From assembly GCA_020635035.1 (NCBI GenBank), contig JACKAO010000003.1, positions 372,001-436,000 on the forward strand: a stretch of 64,000 nt of DNA, given 5' to 3'. The notes under the pieces were generated by a model. The model was not told where the DNA came from and made no database searches. It worked only from the letters and a program-made list of their open reading frames with translations. Numbering within the stretch: position 1 is the stretch's first letter; every line of letters begins with the position of its first letter. Positions 46,474 to 55,055 of this stretch are shown piece after piece. This DNA is from Calditrichia bacterium. GTDB lineage: Bacteria; Calditrichota; Calditrichia; Calditrichales; J004. A program made the position numbers and the translations under genes.

Positions 46474-46480
46474 AAGGAGG
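46474..46480 (+). promoter_or_regulatory. Strong ribosome-binding site fixing the STAS gene start
   Basis: AAGGAGG lies five bases before the ATG at 46486. A TTG codon directly in front of that ATG is in frame but too close to this site to be preferred. Confidence 0.85.
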
Positions 46481-46485
46481 AGTTG

Positions 46486-47181
46486 ATGGAAGGAATTCAG
46501 GTTTCGACTGAAGTTGCAGGAAGTCGTAATCATATCTCGATAATAAAAGTTGGCGGTTATATTGATACGACTACTTCATCCGAATTGGAAAGGGCACTCG
46601 ATTCGCTTCTAAAGCAAGGACGTTTTTATATTGTTGTTGATCTGGGTAATGTGGATTATATCAGTAGTGCCGGCTGGGGTATTTTCATCAGTGAAATTAA
46701 ATCCATACGGGAAAATGGTGGTGATTTAAAACTTGTTAGAATGGTTCCGGATGTTTATGAAATTTTTGAACTTCTGGAATTCCATCATATTCTTGATGTA
46801 TATGACAAAGTTGAAGAAGCTGTTAATAAGTTTGAATCATCAGAAGCTGCCGGTCAGCCAGTTGCTAAAGAAATAACATTACCAAAAGCAGAATCTCAGG
46901 CAAAGCCTGCAGCGAAAAAAGCTCCGGTTTCGGAAGAAAAACAGCAGGGAGTTGTTGTCGAACAAACTCAGCAGGTTCAATTAGCTGATATGGGATTAGC
47001 AGATAAAATTAAACATATAGTAAAAGAAAATCCGGAATTCGGCAGTTTTAAGATTAAGCGTGAATTAAACACAGCTCGATACGGATATACCAAATTAGGA
47101 TGGTTTAGCGTGCGTTCGGAACTTTCCAAGTTAAAACTGAACAGCCGCAGTAACCGCTATGACTTTGCTACTTCAGCATAA
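46486..47181 (+). CDS. STAS-domain anti-sigma factor antagonist with C-terminal HTH-like domain
   Basis: A 231-residue cytosolic protein. Residues 5-115 are a STAS domain with the SpoIIAA/RsbV core VVDLGNVDYISSAGWGIFIS; the serine pair is where RsbW-type kinases phosphorylate the antagonist. A low-complexity Ala/Lys/Gln linker (120-165) leads to a C-terminal domain (about 168-231: KENPEFGSFKIKRELN, ARYGYTKLGW, ELSKLKLNSRSNRY). This domain aligns with residues 730-775 of the upstream kinase/phosphatase fusion. The simplest reading is that the upstream protein phosphorylates and dephosphorylates this one. Classic RsbV proteins are only about 110 residues, so the added domain is unusual. Confidence 0.88.
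   Translation: MEGIQVSTEVAGSRNHISIIKVGGYIDTTTSSELERALDSLLKQGRFYIVVDLGNVDYISSAGWGIFISEIKSIRENGGDLKLVRMVPDVYEIFELLEFHHILDVYDKVEEAVNKFESSEAAGQPVAKEITLPKAESQAKPAAKKAPVSEEKQQGVVVEQTQQVQLADMGLADKIKHIVKENPEFGSFKIKRELNTARYGYTKLGWFSVRSELSKLKLNSRSNRYDFATSA
46990..47178 (+). other. HTH_21-like domain shared with the upstream fusion regulator
   Basis: The segment repeats the signature ENP, G two residues on, KI, L then T or N, YG-x-T, and EL-x-KL-x-LN at the same spacing as 45221-45420. By eye about a third of aligned residues are identical. Confidence 0.65.
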
Positions 47182-47213
47182 ATATTTGAACTGATTTTGG
47201 TTTTAAATGTATT

Positions 47214-47247
47214 ATCCCGAAATGAAAAAACGTTTCGGGATTTTTTT
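47214..47247 (+). terminator. Rho-independent terminator abutting the next start codon
   Basis: ATCCCGAAA (47214-47222) pairs with TTTCGGGAT (47233-47241) around a ten-base loop and is followed by T residues to 47247. The ATG of the next gene begins at 47248. It should end the STAS transcript. Confidence 0.88.
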
Positions 47248-47892
47248 ATGCCTAAAAAACTTATTGTTTTTATTTTTCTTTTCAACACCTTGTACGCGTC
47301 AGAAATTGCACCGGTAAGAATTCACTATAGTGGTGGTGGCGACTGGTATGGCAATAAAACTACCTGGACAAATATTCTTAACAAAGCTAAAATCGATTTA
47401 ATGCTTCCTGTGGGTGACAGAGAATCTGCCCATAAAATTCTTGATCCGGAATTTAAGCAAAGTCCGATTGCATACATCGCCGGACATGGAAATATTACGT
47501 TTTCTGATGAAGAAGCCAGTGAATTACGAAACTACCTGATCAGTGGCGGATTTCTCTTTGCTGATGATGATTATGGAATGGATAATTCATTTCGTCGTCA
47601 GATGCAAAAGGTTTTTCCTGAACTTAAATTTGTTGAATTGCCTTTTGCACATCCAATCTATCACCAGGTTTATGCCTTCCCGAATGGATTACCCAAAATC
47701 CATGAGCATGATGGAGGACCTCCCAAAGGATTAGGCCTTATTTATGAAGGAAGGCTCGTTTGTTTTTACAGTCTTAATACAGATATTTCAGATGGCTGCG
47801 AAGACAAGGAGATACATAATGATCCCCCGGAAAAACATGAACAGGCATTGAGAATGGCTGTAAATATTCTTATTTATGCATTATTGAATTAA
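47248..47892 (+). CDS. DUF4159-domain exported protein
   Basis: A 214-residue protein. I start it at the ATG at 47248 because it opens a signal peptide (PKKLIVFIFLFNTLYAS). A TTG at 47197 would add 17 polar residues encoded across the terminator hairpin. The mature part matches DUF4159: RIHYSGGGDWYGN, IAYIAGHGNITFSDEE, LRNYLISGGFLFADDDYG, and FAHPIYHQVYAF, a flavodoxin/glutamine-amidotransferase-like fold found near DUF4175, MoxR and von Willebrand-type genes. Function is unestablished. No ribosome site outside the hairpin is visible. The DUF4175 gene follows after one base. Confidence 0.85.
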   Translation: MPKKLIVFIFLFNTLYASEIAPVRIHYSGGGDWYGNKTTWTNILNKAKIDLMLPVGDRESAHKILDPEFKQSPIAYIAGHGNITFSDEEASELRNYLISGGFLFADDDYGMDNSFRRQMQKVFPELKFVELPFAHPIYHQVYAFPNGLPKIHEHDGGPPKGLGLIYEGRLVCFYSLNTDISDGCEDKEIHNDPPEKHEQALRMAVNILIYALLN

Positions 47893-47893
47893 T

Positions 47894-50800
47894 ATGCAGC
47901 ATATAAATTCTATTACAGAAGAAATCTTTGAATATGGCAAAAAGAAACATTGGTATGTCTTTGCGGGCAGCACCATACTATTCAGTCTTATATTTATTCT
48001 TTTATGGATAAGCATTGCATTAGCTGATGCAGTCTTTTATTTCTCAGAAATTACCCGTTGGGGATTGTTATTAATTAATTTGCCAATTCTTTTCTGGCTA
48101 TGCTTCAGGTTAATAGTTAAACCCTTTAATAATTGGATTATTTTTAAGAAATCAAATGACTTAAGTGAAATTGCGCATGAGATTGGGATTTCGACGCCGG
48201 AAATAGAAGACCGCCTGGTTAATATTTATCAGTTGTCAAAACAAAAAAGTTCACCGCTTCAAAAAGCTGCAGTTGAGCAATTATCTAAAACATTCTGGCA
48301 AACTCGATTTTCTGCGCGTATAGAAAAGAAGAGATATTTTCCAGGCATAAAACTCTATCTACCGGTAATATTATCCGTTACAGTTGTTGTATTCTTTCAA
48401 CCAGAGCAGATATTAAGGTCAACGCTTAGACTTTTAAATCCTTCAAATAATTATGTTGTAATTCCTCCGTATACATTTGATGTAATTCCCGGTAGCAAAA
48501 ATCTTTTGTATGGCGAGCCATTTGAAATAGTCGCGAATTACAATGGGCCTGATATCTCTGAAATGCGTTTGTTGTATAAACAGGCTGATAAAGATGAAAT
48601 CCGTTCGTTGAATATGGAAAAAAGAAAGGATACATATTATACACGTTTTAAGGAAGTTACGGGCTCTTTTTCTTATCAATTACTGGCAGATCTGCCTTAC
48701 AGCAATGATCTTGATGGCAAAATAGTATCTGATACTTTTAATGTTAAAGTTTTCGTTCCACCATTTATTCAGGAGATAAATATTAAAATAACATCTCCGC
48801 AATACAGCGGTGGAGAATCGCAGAAGAATGAACTTAATAATGCAAATATCGCAGCTTTAAACGGATCCAATGTGTTCCTTGACCTGGTTAGCAACAAAGC
48901 GCTTAAAAATGCATCTGTCGTATTTTCCAATGGTGATACTCTGGTACTTGATACAAAAGGAAAAATTGCGAAGGGACAATTTGTTGTAAAAGATATCGGA
49001 AATTATAAGGTTAGATTAACCGATATTGAAAATCTAAGAAATCAGGATCCGATTGTTTATTCAATTTCAATACTACCCGATAACGCACCCTTCGTTGATA
49101 TCACTGAACCGGGTACTGATATTGAAGCCCAGCTGGACGATAGGATGACTGTGAAAATCGATGCAGTTGATGATTATGGCCTGAGTAATATTTATTTAAT
49201 GTATAGATATGTTAAAAAATCGCAGTCATCGGACAGCAGTTGGCATAAGATGAGTATTGATCAGTTTCAGCGCGGAACTAAAAAAGCTGAGCTTTATCAG
49301 AGAATTGATTTTTCTGACTTTTTTGTTGGTTATAATGACCAGATCGAGTATTACGCAGTTGCTTTGGATAATAACAGTGTTGGTGGGTATTCAAAATCTG
49401 AAAGCCCGATTTACAAAATCATTTTTCCTTCAATGGATGAACTGTTTAACGAATTCACCGGAAAAGAAAATGAGAAGATTGATGATTTGGAACGGTTGGC
49501 AGATGAGTCGCAGGAATTAAAACAAAAACTTGAAGAAATAAACCGTGATTTAAAAAGAACTGAAAAACTGGATTGGGAAACAAAAAAACAGCTGGAAAAT
49601 ACACTCAAAAAACAACAGGATGCTCAGGAGAAAATAGAAAAAATCCAGCAGGAATTGGAAGAGATGATCGACAAATTGGATCAGAATGATTTAATGAATC
49701 CTGAGATACTTGAAAAATACAACCAACTGCAGGAATTGTTTAAAGAAATAGCCACACCGGAGCTGCTTGATTCTATGAAAAAATTGCAGCAGGCAATGGA
49801 AAATGCTAATCCTAATGAAGTCCAGAAGGCATTGGAAAACTTTAAGTTAAACCAGGAATCCTTTCAGCAAAACCTGGAAAGAACGCTTGAACTTTTTAAG
49901 CAGGTTCAGTTAGAGCAGCAATTAGATCAGATGATTCAACAGGCAGAAAAGCTTAGCAAGAACCAGGAAAAAATAAGCGATGAGATTGAAAATAAACCAT
50001 CAGATCAAAAGGCTGAAAATGCTTTGCAGAATGATCAAAAATTGCAGGAAGAACTCCTAAGTTCTTTAGAACGCAATTTGGAAAATCTTTTACAGCAGGA
50101 AAAACTTAATGACTTTTCGAATGCCCGAGAGCAGCTTAGCCAGACAAAAGAAGATATTGAGCAGCAAAAATTAAGTGAACAGTTACAGGAATTGAGTAAG
50201 CAATTGCAGCAGCAAAACTTTTCAGAAGCGTCGGCCAATTCACAGAAAATGGAACAATCATTTCAGGGTTTGCAGCAAAATCTGAATATGGCTATGAAAA
50301 ATCTGCAGCAGCAACATAAACAAAATGTTCAAAAAAAGATGATGGCGGCGACTCAAAAAATGCTGCAGTTATCGCATCAGCAGGAAAAAATCGAGCAGAA
50401 AACCAGAGACGCTTCACAAATAAATGATGATATCCGGGAAATGGCCAGGCAGCAGTCAAGCCTGCAGAATAACCTTGGGAAGCTTTTATCAGATCTGATA
50501 AAGTTATCAAAGGAGACATTTTTTATTAATCCTGATATGAATAAAAATATGGCAAATGCCTATAGTTCAATGCAGAGAAGCCTTGATAATTTGAGTGAAC
50601 GAAGAAGCAGCCAGGCTGCTGCCGACCAGCAACTGGCAATGGAAGCTTTGAATCGCGGTGTTAACAGTTTGCAGAATTCAATGTCCCAGTTATCGGCAGC
50701 ACAATCCGGAACCGGATTTGAGCAATTTATGCAGCAACTGCAGCAAATGGCAGGCGCCCAGGGTGGGTTAAATGATGAAACTATGAATTTCTTGCAGGGG

Positions 50801-51286
50801 CAGGGTAATAATGGTCAAATGTCATCTCAGCAGCAGGCTCAGCGTCGTCGTATGGCAGCCGAACAAAAAGCAATTCAGCAGGCTTTGACTGATATGGCAG
50901 ATAATATGGGTAATCGTGGCGATGTTCTTGGCAGGCTTAATGAAATGGGTGAACAGATGGATGAAATTATCCATGATATGTTGGCGGATAACATAAACCG
51001 TACAACAATTCAGCGCCAGCAACAGATTTTATCCCGAATGCTTGATGCCCAGAAATCTGTTCGGGAACGTGAATTTTCTAAAAAAAGAAAAGCAGAACAG
51101 GCAAAACAATATTCTGCAAAAGATCCTGGCGAATTAAAAGAGTATGAAGTTGCAAGACAGAAAGAACTGCAGGAAGCTCTTCAGAAAGCCTTAAGCGAAG
51201 GGTATTATGATGACTATCAGAAATTAATTAAAGCTTATTTTAAACAGCTCTCTTCAGAGAAACAAATCTTGCCTGAGAAAGAATAA
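47894..51286 (+). CDS. DUF4175-family membrane protein with long Gln-rich coiled coil
   Basis: An 1130-residue protein. Membrane spans lie near residues 21-45 and 54-74 with a third around 150-170 (LYLPVILSVTVVVFFQP). A periplasmic part of Ig-like beta segments follows (about 180-510: YTFDVIPGSKNLLYGEP, ITSPQYSGGESQ, DNAPFVDITEPG). Then comes a very long glutamine/glutamate/lysine-rich coiled coil (about 520-900) and a Gln/Met-rich C-terminal half with GLNDETMNFLQGQGNN. This is the DUF4175 architecture. The role is unknown, but it is regularly found with DUF4159 and envelope-stress-type clusters. The start ATG lies one base after the DUF4159 stop, so the two are surely co-transcribed. Confidence 0.85.
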   Translation: MQHINSITEEIFEYGKKKHWYVFAGSTILFSLIFILLWISIALADAVFYFSEITRWGLLLINLPILFWLCFRLIVKPFNNWIIFKKSNDLSEIAHEIGISTPEIEDRLVNIYQLSKQKSSPLQKAAVEQLSKTFWQTRFSARIEKKRYFPGIKLYLPVILSVTVVVFFQPEQILRSTLRLLNPSNNYVVIPPYTFDVIPGSKNLLYGEPFEIVANYNGPDISEMRLLYKQADKDEIRSLNMEKRKDTYYTRFKEVTGSFSYQLLADLPYSNDLDGKIVSDTFNVKVFVPPFIQEINIKITSPQYSGGESQKNELNNANIAALNGSNVFLDLVSNKALKNASVVFSNGDTLVLDTKGKIAKGQFVVKDIGNYKVRLTDIENLRNQDPIVYSISILPDNAPFVDITEPGTDIEAQLDDRMTVKIDAVDDYGLSNIYLMYRYVKKSQSSDSSWHKMSIDQFQRGTKKAELYQRIDFSDFFVGYNDQIEYYAVALDNNSVGGYSKSESPIYKIIFPSMDELFNEFTGKENEKIDDLERLADESQELKQKLEEINRDLKRTEKLDWETKKQLENTLKKQQDAQEKIEKIQQELEEMIDKLDQNDLMNPEILEKYNQLQELFKEIATPELLDSMKKLQQAMENANPNEVQKALENFKLNQESFQQNLERTLELFKQVQLEQQLDQMIQQAEKLSKNQEKISDEIENKPSDQKAENALQNDQKLQEELLSSLERNLENLLQQEKLNDFSNAREQLSQTKEDIEQQKLSEQLQELSKQLQQQNFSEASANSQKMEQSFQGLQQNLNMAMKNLQQQHKQNVQKKMMAATQKMLQLSHQQEKIEQKTRDASQINDDIREMARQQSSLQNNLGKLLSDLIKLSKETFFINPDMNKNMANAYSSMQRSLDNLSERRSSQAAADQQLAMEALNRGVNSLQNSMSQLSAAQSGTGFEQFMQQLQQMAGAQGGLNDETMNFLQGQGNNGQMSSQQQAQRRRMAAEQKAIQQALTDMADNMGNRGDVLGRLNEMGEQMDEIIHDMLADNINRTTIQRQQQILSRMLDAQKSVREREFSKKRKAEQAKQYSAKDPGELKEYEVARQKELQEALQKALSEGYYDDYQKLIKAYFKQLSSEKQILPEKE

Positions 51287-51361
51287 CTTTTCATTCCACC
51301 ATTTTTGTAAAAAAAACCAAATATTTCTTAAATTGACACCGCCTGTAAAAATACCGGAACC

Positions 51362-53959
51362 ATGAGAATGCCTGAACACGCAACAAGAAATATTATCATC
51401 TTTTTCACACTGTTTTTTTTGTTTAACAGTTCTTCTGTTGCCCAGGAATTCAGTAAATCATTTAACTTTGAAAACGGTAAAATAACAGAAGAGCAATCAG
51501 ATAATCTTCCCCAAAAGTTAAAAATTGGTTTAGTACTTAGTGGCGGTGGATCACGTGGTATTTCTCATATTGGTGTTTTACAGGTTCTGGATAGCCTTGG
51601 TATTGTGCCGGATTTGATTGTTGGAACAAGTATTGGCGGTGTTGTTGGTGGTTTATATGCTGCAGGCTACAGTCCTGACGAAATAGAAGAAATAACTAAA
51701 AATATCAATTGGGGAGATATTTTTAACGACGATCCACAACGGACTACTTTGTTTCTTGGACAAAAAAGTGAACAAGACCGTTATCTTTTATCTCTGCGTC
51801 TCAAAAATTTCAGTCCTTATATTCCTAATGCCGTGACCCCGGGACAAAAAGTCCTGAATATTCTTTCTGACTTTTTTCTAATGGCTCCTTTTCAGGTTAA
51901 AAACAGTTTTGATGATTTAAGAATAAATTTCAGGTCAGTTGCTACTGATATTGTAAGCGGCAAAATGGTTGTTTTAGACGATGGAAATATTGCCGAAGCA
52001 ATTAATGGCTCCCTGGCAGTGCCACTCCTTTTTTCACCTGTCAGCCGCGATAGTATGCTTCTTGTAGACGGCGGAATCAAGTCCAATTTACCTGTAAGTG
52101 TGGCACTCGAAGATAGTATGGATTTTATTATAGCGTCTGATGTCAGTGCCACTTTACGAACGCGTGAGCAGATTAATGCGCCCTGGGAAGTAGCAGACCA
52201 GGTAACTACAATTATGACCGATAACAATAATCTCAGGGAACATAAATATGCCGATATTCTTGTCTTACCTAAAATCCCACGTGTTACAAATACAGATTTT
52301 ACAAAGATAGACTCGATGATAGCAGCCGGTAAAATGGCAGCGCTTGAACATATCAAAATGCTGCAACAGCTCAGGGATAATCCTCTTGATCTTAAAAATA
52401 GAGATGTTGTTGATACTCTTTTTATTGCAGACAGTAATCAAATAACAACAACAGAAACAATTTCGGATTCACTTTCGCACTGGCTTAGCAGTGGTTATTT
52501 CAGAAAAGTTAATGCACGTTTGGATAAAATTTCCGGTATGTTGGATTTTCAATTTGATCCTTTTGGAGATGTTGATTCAATCGCGATTCTTGGAAATAAC
52601 CATATTAAACGCCAGGCACTGATGGACTCGGTAAGTCTGCAGCTGGCAACGCCATTAAATGTTACAATCCTAAAAAGTGATCTGGATAAAATAATCAGCC
52701 TTTACCGGTCACAGGGCTATTCCCTGATGGAGGTTTCCCGGGTTATTTTTAATGACGACACTGGAATTTTGTATGTATTTATTGATGAAGGTCTCGTAGA
52801 AGATATTTCGGTTGAAGGCAATGAGAAAACTGAAAAATTTGTTGTTTTACGTGAATTTAATCTTCAAAAAAATGATGTGTTCAATTGGTTGAACATCAAA
52901 AAAGGTATTGATAATGTTTATGCCAGTGCCTTATATAACAGGGTCAGTGTGGATGTTAATCGTGTCGGAAATAAAGCACATCTTGTGATTAAAGTGGATG
53001 AAAAGCCGTCTGTTCGTTTTCAGATTGGCGGAAAAGCTGATATTGAAAGGCGCTTCCAGGGCTATATGGAACTGGCAGATGAGAACTTTCTTGGGAAAGG
53101 TATTAAGGGGAAAATACAGACACGCCTCGGGGTAAGGGATGGTCTTGTTGGTTTAAATTTCCGGAATGATCGTATTTTTACAACATATCTAACCTTTATG
53201 GCGCAGGGATATTTTAGCTGGGAAATAAATCCTATAAATAAAGACACCCAGGCTGAAGGAAGATATCGTGAAGAGCGGCTCGGTGTTAAATTTCAGATTG
53301 GTCAGCAGCTGCGAAGAATCGGTCAGCTGGTTGGTGAAATCAGGGTTGAAAAGGTGAAAGACTTTCAGCAGGAAGGTATCTTTACACAAGGTCAGGCATT
53401 GGAATTACGGACTTTTGCTTTAAAATCAATCACAGATAAACGTGACCGTATTGATTTTCCTTCAAAAGGGATTTACAACTACTGGTCATGGGAAAGCGGC
53501 AGCAGTTTTCTGCTCAACAGCCAGGAATCTTATACAAAAGTCCTGATTAATCTTGAAGGATATTACACTCTTTTTAAAGATAATGTCGGGCGGATACGCT
53601 TTTTAGGTGGCCTTGGCGATGAAACATTGCCTTTCTCTGAAAATTTCAGGATAGGTGGGTTGCATAGTTTTTATGGTTTGCTGGATAATGAATTATACGG
53701 CAGGCAGGTGGTTCTTTTTAATTTTGAGTATCGATATAAACTACCTCTTCAGCTTCTTACCGACACGTATTTTTCTCTTCGCTATGATTTTGGAAATGTC
53801 TGGGCAAGATCAAAACTTATCCTGGAGCCGGAAGACTTTTTCTCCGGATTTGGCGGTTACCTTGGATTTGATACTTTTCTTGGGCCACTATATATGGGAT
53901 GGGGAAGGACCAGTCTTGGCCGGTCAAATATTTACCTGTCACTAGGCTTTAATTATTAG
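51362..53959 (+). CDS. Patatin-like phospholipase fused to POTRA and outer-membrane barrel (PlpD-like)
   Basis: An 865-residue protein with a signal peptide cleaved near SSVAQE. The patatin domain (about 55-330) has the oxyanion loop GGGSRG, the nucleophile GTSIGG and the catalytic Asp in LLVDGGIKSNLP, so Ser-Asp lipase activity is expected. Two POTRA-like segments follow (about 400-470, IAILGNNHIKRQALMD; 475-560, ISVEGNEKTEKFV). A C-terminal surface-antigen D15/Omp85-type barrel closes the chain (565-865), ending with YLSLGFNY and its terminal aromatic residue. This is the type Vd (PlpD) plan with two POTRAs where Pseudomonas PlpD has one. The patatin could be displayed or remain periplasmic. 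It converges on mutY with a one-base gap. Confidence 0.9.
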   Translation: MRMPEHATRNIIIFFTLFFLFNSSSVAQEFSKSFNFENGKITEEQSDNLPQKLKIGLVLSGGGSRGISHIGVLQVLDSLGIVPDLIVGTSIGGVVGGLYAAGYSPDEIEEITKNINWGDIFNDDPQRTTLFLGQKSEQDRYLLSLRLKNFSPYIPNAVTPGQKVLNILSDFFLMAPFQVKNSFDDLRINFRSVATDIVSGKMVVLDDGNIAEAINGSLAVPLLFSPVSRDSMLLVDGGIKSNLPVSVALEDSMDFIIASDVSATLRTREQINAPWEVADQVTTIMTDNNNLREHKYADILVLPKIPRVTNTDFTKIDSMIAAGKMAALEHIKMLQQLRDNPLDLKNRDVVDTLFIADSNQITTTETISDSLSHWLSSGYFRKVNARLDKISGMLDFQFDPFGDVDSIAILGNNHIKRQALMDSVSLQLATPLNVTILKSDLDKIISLYRSQGYSLMEVSRVIFNDDTGILYVFIDEGLVEDISVEGNEKTEKFVVLREFNLQKNDVFNWLNIKKGIDNVYASALYNRVSVDVNRVGNKAHLVIKVDEKPSVRFQIGGKADIERRFQGYMELADENFLGKGIKGKIQTRLGVRDGLVGLNFRNDRIFTTYLTFMAQGYFSWEINPINKDTQAEGRYREERLGVKFQIGQQLRRIGQLVGEIRVEKVKDFQQEGIFTQGQALELRTFALKSITDKRDRIDFPSKGIYNYWSWESGSSFLLNSQESYTKVLINLEGYYTLFKDNVGRIRFLGGLGDETLPFSENFRIGGLHSFYGLLDNELYGRQVVLFNFEYRYKLPLQLLTDTYFSLRYDFGNVWARSKLILEPEDFFSGFGGYLGFDTFLGPLYMGWGRTSLGRSNIYLSLGFNY

Positions 53960-53960
53960 G

Positions 53961-55052
53961 TTATCCGGACACCAGGGATTTCAGCCACTCTAATATTTTC
54001 TTGTGTGCGTTATGGATCGGGTAATCAAATAATTCCGCAAAATTCAGCCATTTATATTCGTAATAATCTGATAATTGTACCACGCTGTCTCTCAGATCGG
54101 TTATCACGGCCTGATAGGTAAGATCTATATGGCTATATTGATGACGATATTTTGGAGATTGGACGGTCGGGCCAGTGTTAATGATTCCAAAATTTTGATC
54201 AAGATTATTCTCACCAAAAGATTCAAATTGTTTTGCGTTTAATTCCTTAACAGGAAATTCCCACATTCCTGCTAAAAGTCCTGTGTCCGGTCTTTTTGCT
54301 AAACAGATTTTATTATTAAAGCGCAAAATAAATACCAGGTTGAATTTTTTCTTTTTGGCTTTGGCCGGTGACTTATAAGGAATTTCATTCACTAAATTTT
54401 TAGCCTGCGCCCTGCACTGAAGATTAACAGGACAGTTATTGCAATCTGGCTTTAGGGGAGTGCAAATCAATGCACCAAGCTCCATCATCGCTTCATTAAA
54501 TAAACCGGGGTTTTCAGGGTCAAGCAGTAATTTGGCTTTTTCTGTAATCTGTTTTTGTGTTGAGCTTAAACGAATATCTTTAGAGATTGCAAAAATTCTG
54601 GATATAACTCTGCTAACATTACCATCCACAACGGCATGAGTTTTGTTAAAAGCAATAGATAAAATGGCCGCAGCTGTGTAAGGCCCAATACCCGGGATAG
54701 ACAGTGCATCCTTGTAATCGCGGGGGAATTCAGCTGCAAATTCATCTCGGATTTTTTTTGCAGCTTTGTGCATATTGCGTGCCCGGGCATAATAACCAAG
54801 TCCTGACCACAAATATAAAATCCGTTGTTCTTCTGAATTAGCCAAATCTATGATTGTTGGAAAATTATCAATAAATTTTTTGAAATAAGGAAGTCCCTGC
54901 TCAACAGTTGTCTGCTGCAGCATTATCTCGGAAAGATATGTTTTATACCAGTTCGGTTTTTCACGCCAGGGAAGCTTGCGTTTATTTTTTTGAAACCAAT
55001 CAACAAGCCTGGTTTGAAATTCAGAGATTTGACCTGGACTGAATTTATTCAC
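53961..55052 (-). CDS. mutY: A/G-specific adenine glycosylase MutY
   Basis: A 363-residue enzyme with all MutY landmarks. These are the catalytic Glu region SEIMLQQTTVEQGLPYF, the helix-hairpin-helix SIPGIGPYTAAAI, the catalytic Asp in AVVDGNVSRVISR, and the Fe-S cluster cysteines spaced C-x6-C-x2-C-x5-C (CTPLKPDCNNCPVNLQC). A C-terminal Nudix-like domain (230-360, GMWEFPVKEL) recognises 8-oxoguanine. It removes adenine mispaired with 8-oxoguanine. The start is a GTG at 55052; no in-frame ATG exists before the catalytic region. The gene begins three bases after the PIN-PhoH gene and is probably coupled to it. Confidence 0.95.
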   Translation of the reverse strand: MNKFSPGQISEFQTRLVDWFQKNKRKLPWREKPNWYKTYLSEIMLQQTTVEQGLPYFKKFIDNFPTIIDLANSEEQRILYLWSGLGYYARARNMHKAAKKIRDEFAAEFPRDYKDALSIPGIGPYTAAAILSIAFNKTHAVVDGNVSRVISRIFAISKDIRLSSTQKQITEKAKLLLDPENPGLFNEAMMELGALICTPLKPDCNNCPVNLQCRAQAKNLVNEIPYKSPAKAKKKKFNLVFILRFNNKICLAKRPDTGLLAGMWEFPVKELNAKQFESFGENNLDQNFGIINTGPTVQSPKYRHQYSHIDLTYQAVITDLRDSVVQLSDYYEYKWLNFAELFDYPIHNAHKKILEWLKSLVSG

Positions 55053-55055
55053 GGA

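Noticed and set aside
51333..51361. TTGACA resembling a -35 promoter box before the patatin gene
   Set aside because: The expected -10 position falls on GC-containing bases at the start codon with no TATAAT-like hexamer, so it cannot drive this gene from there.
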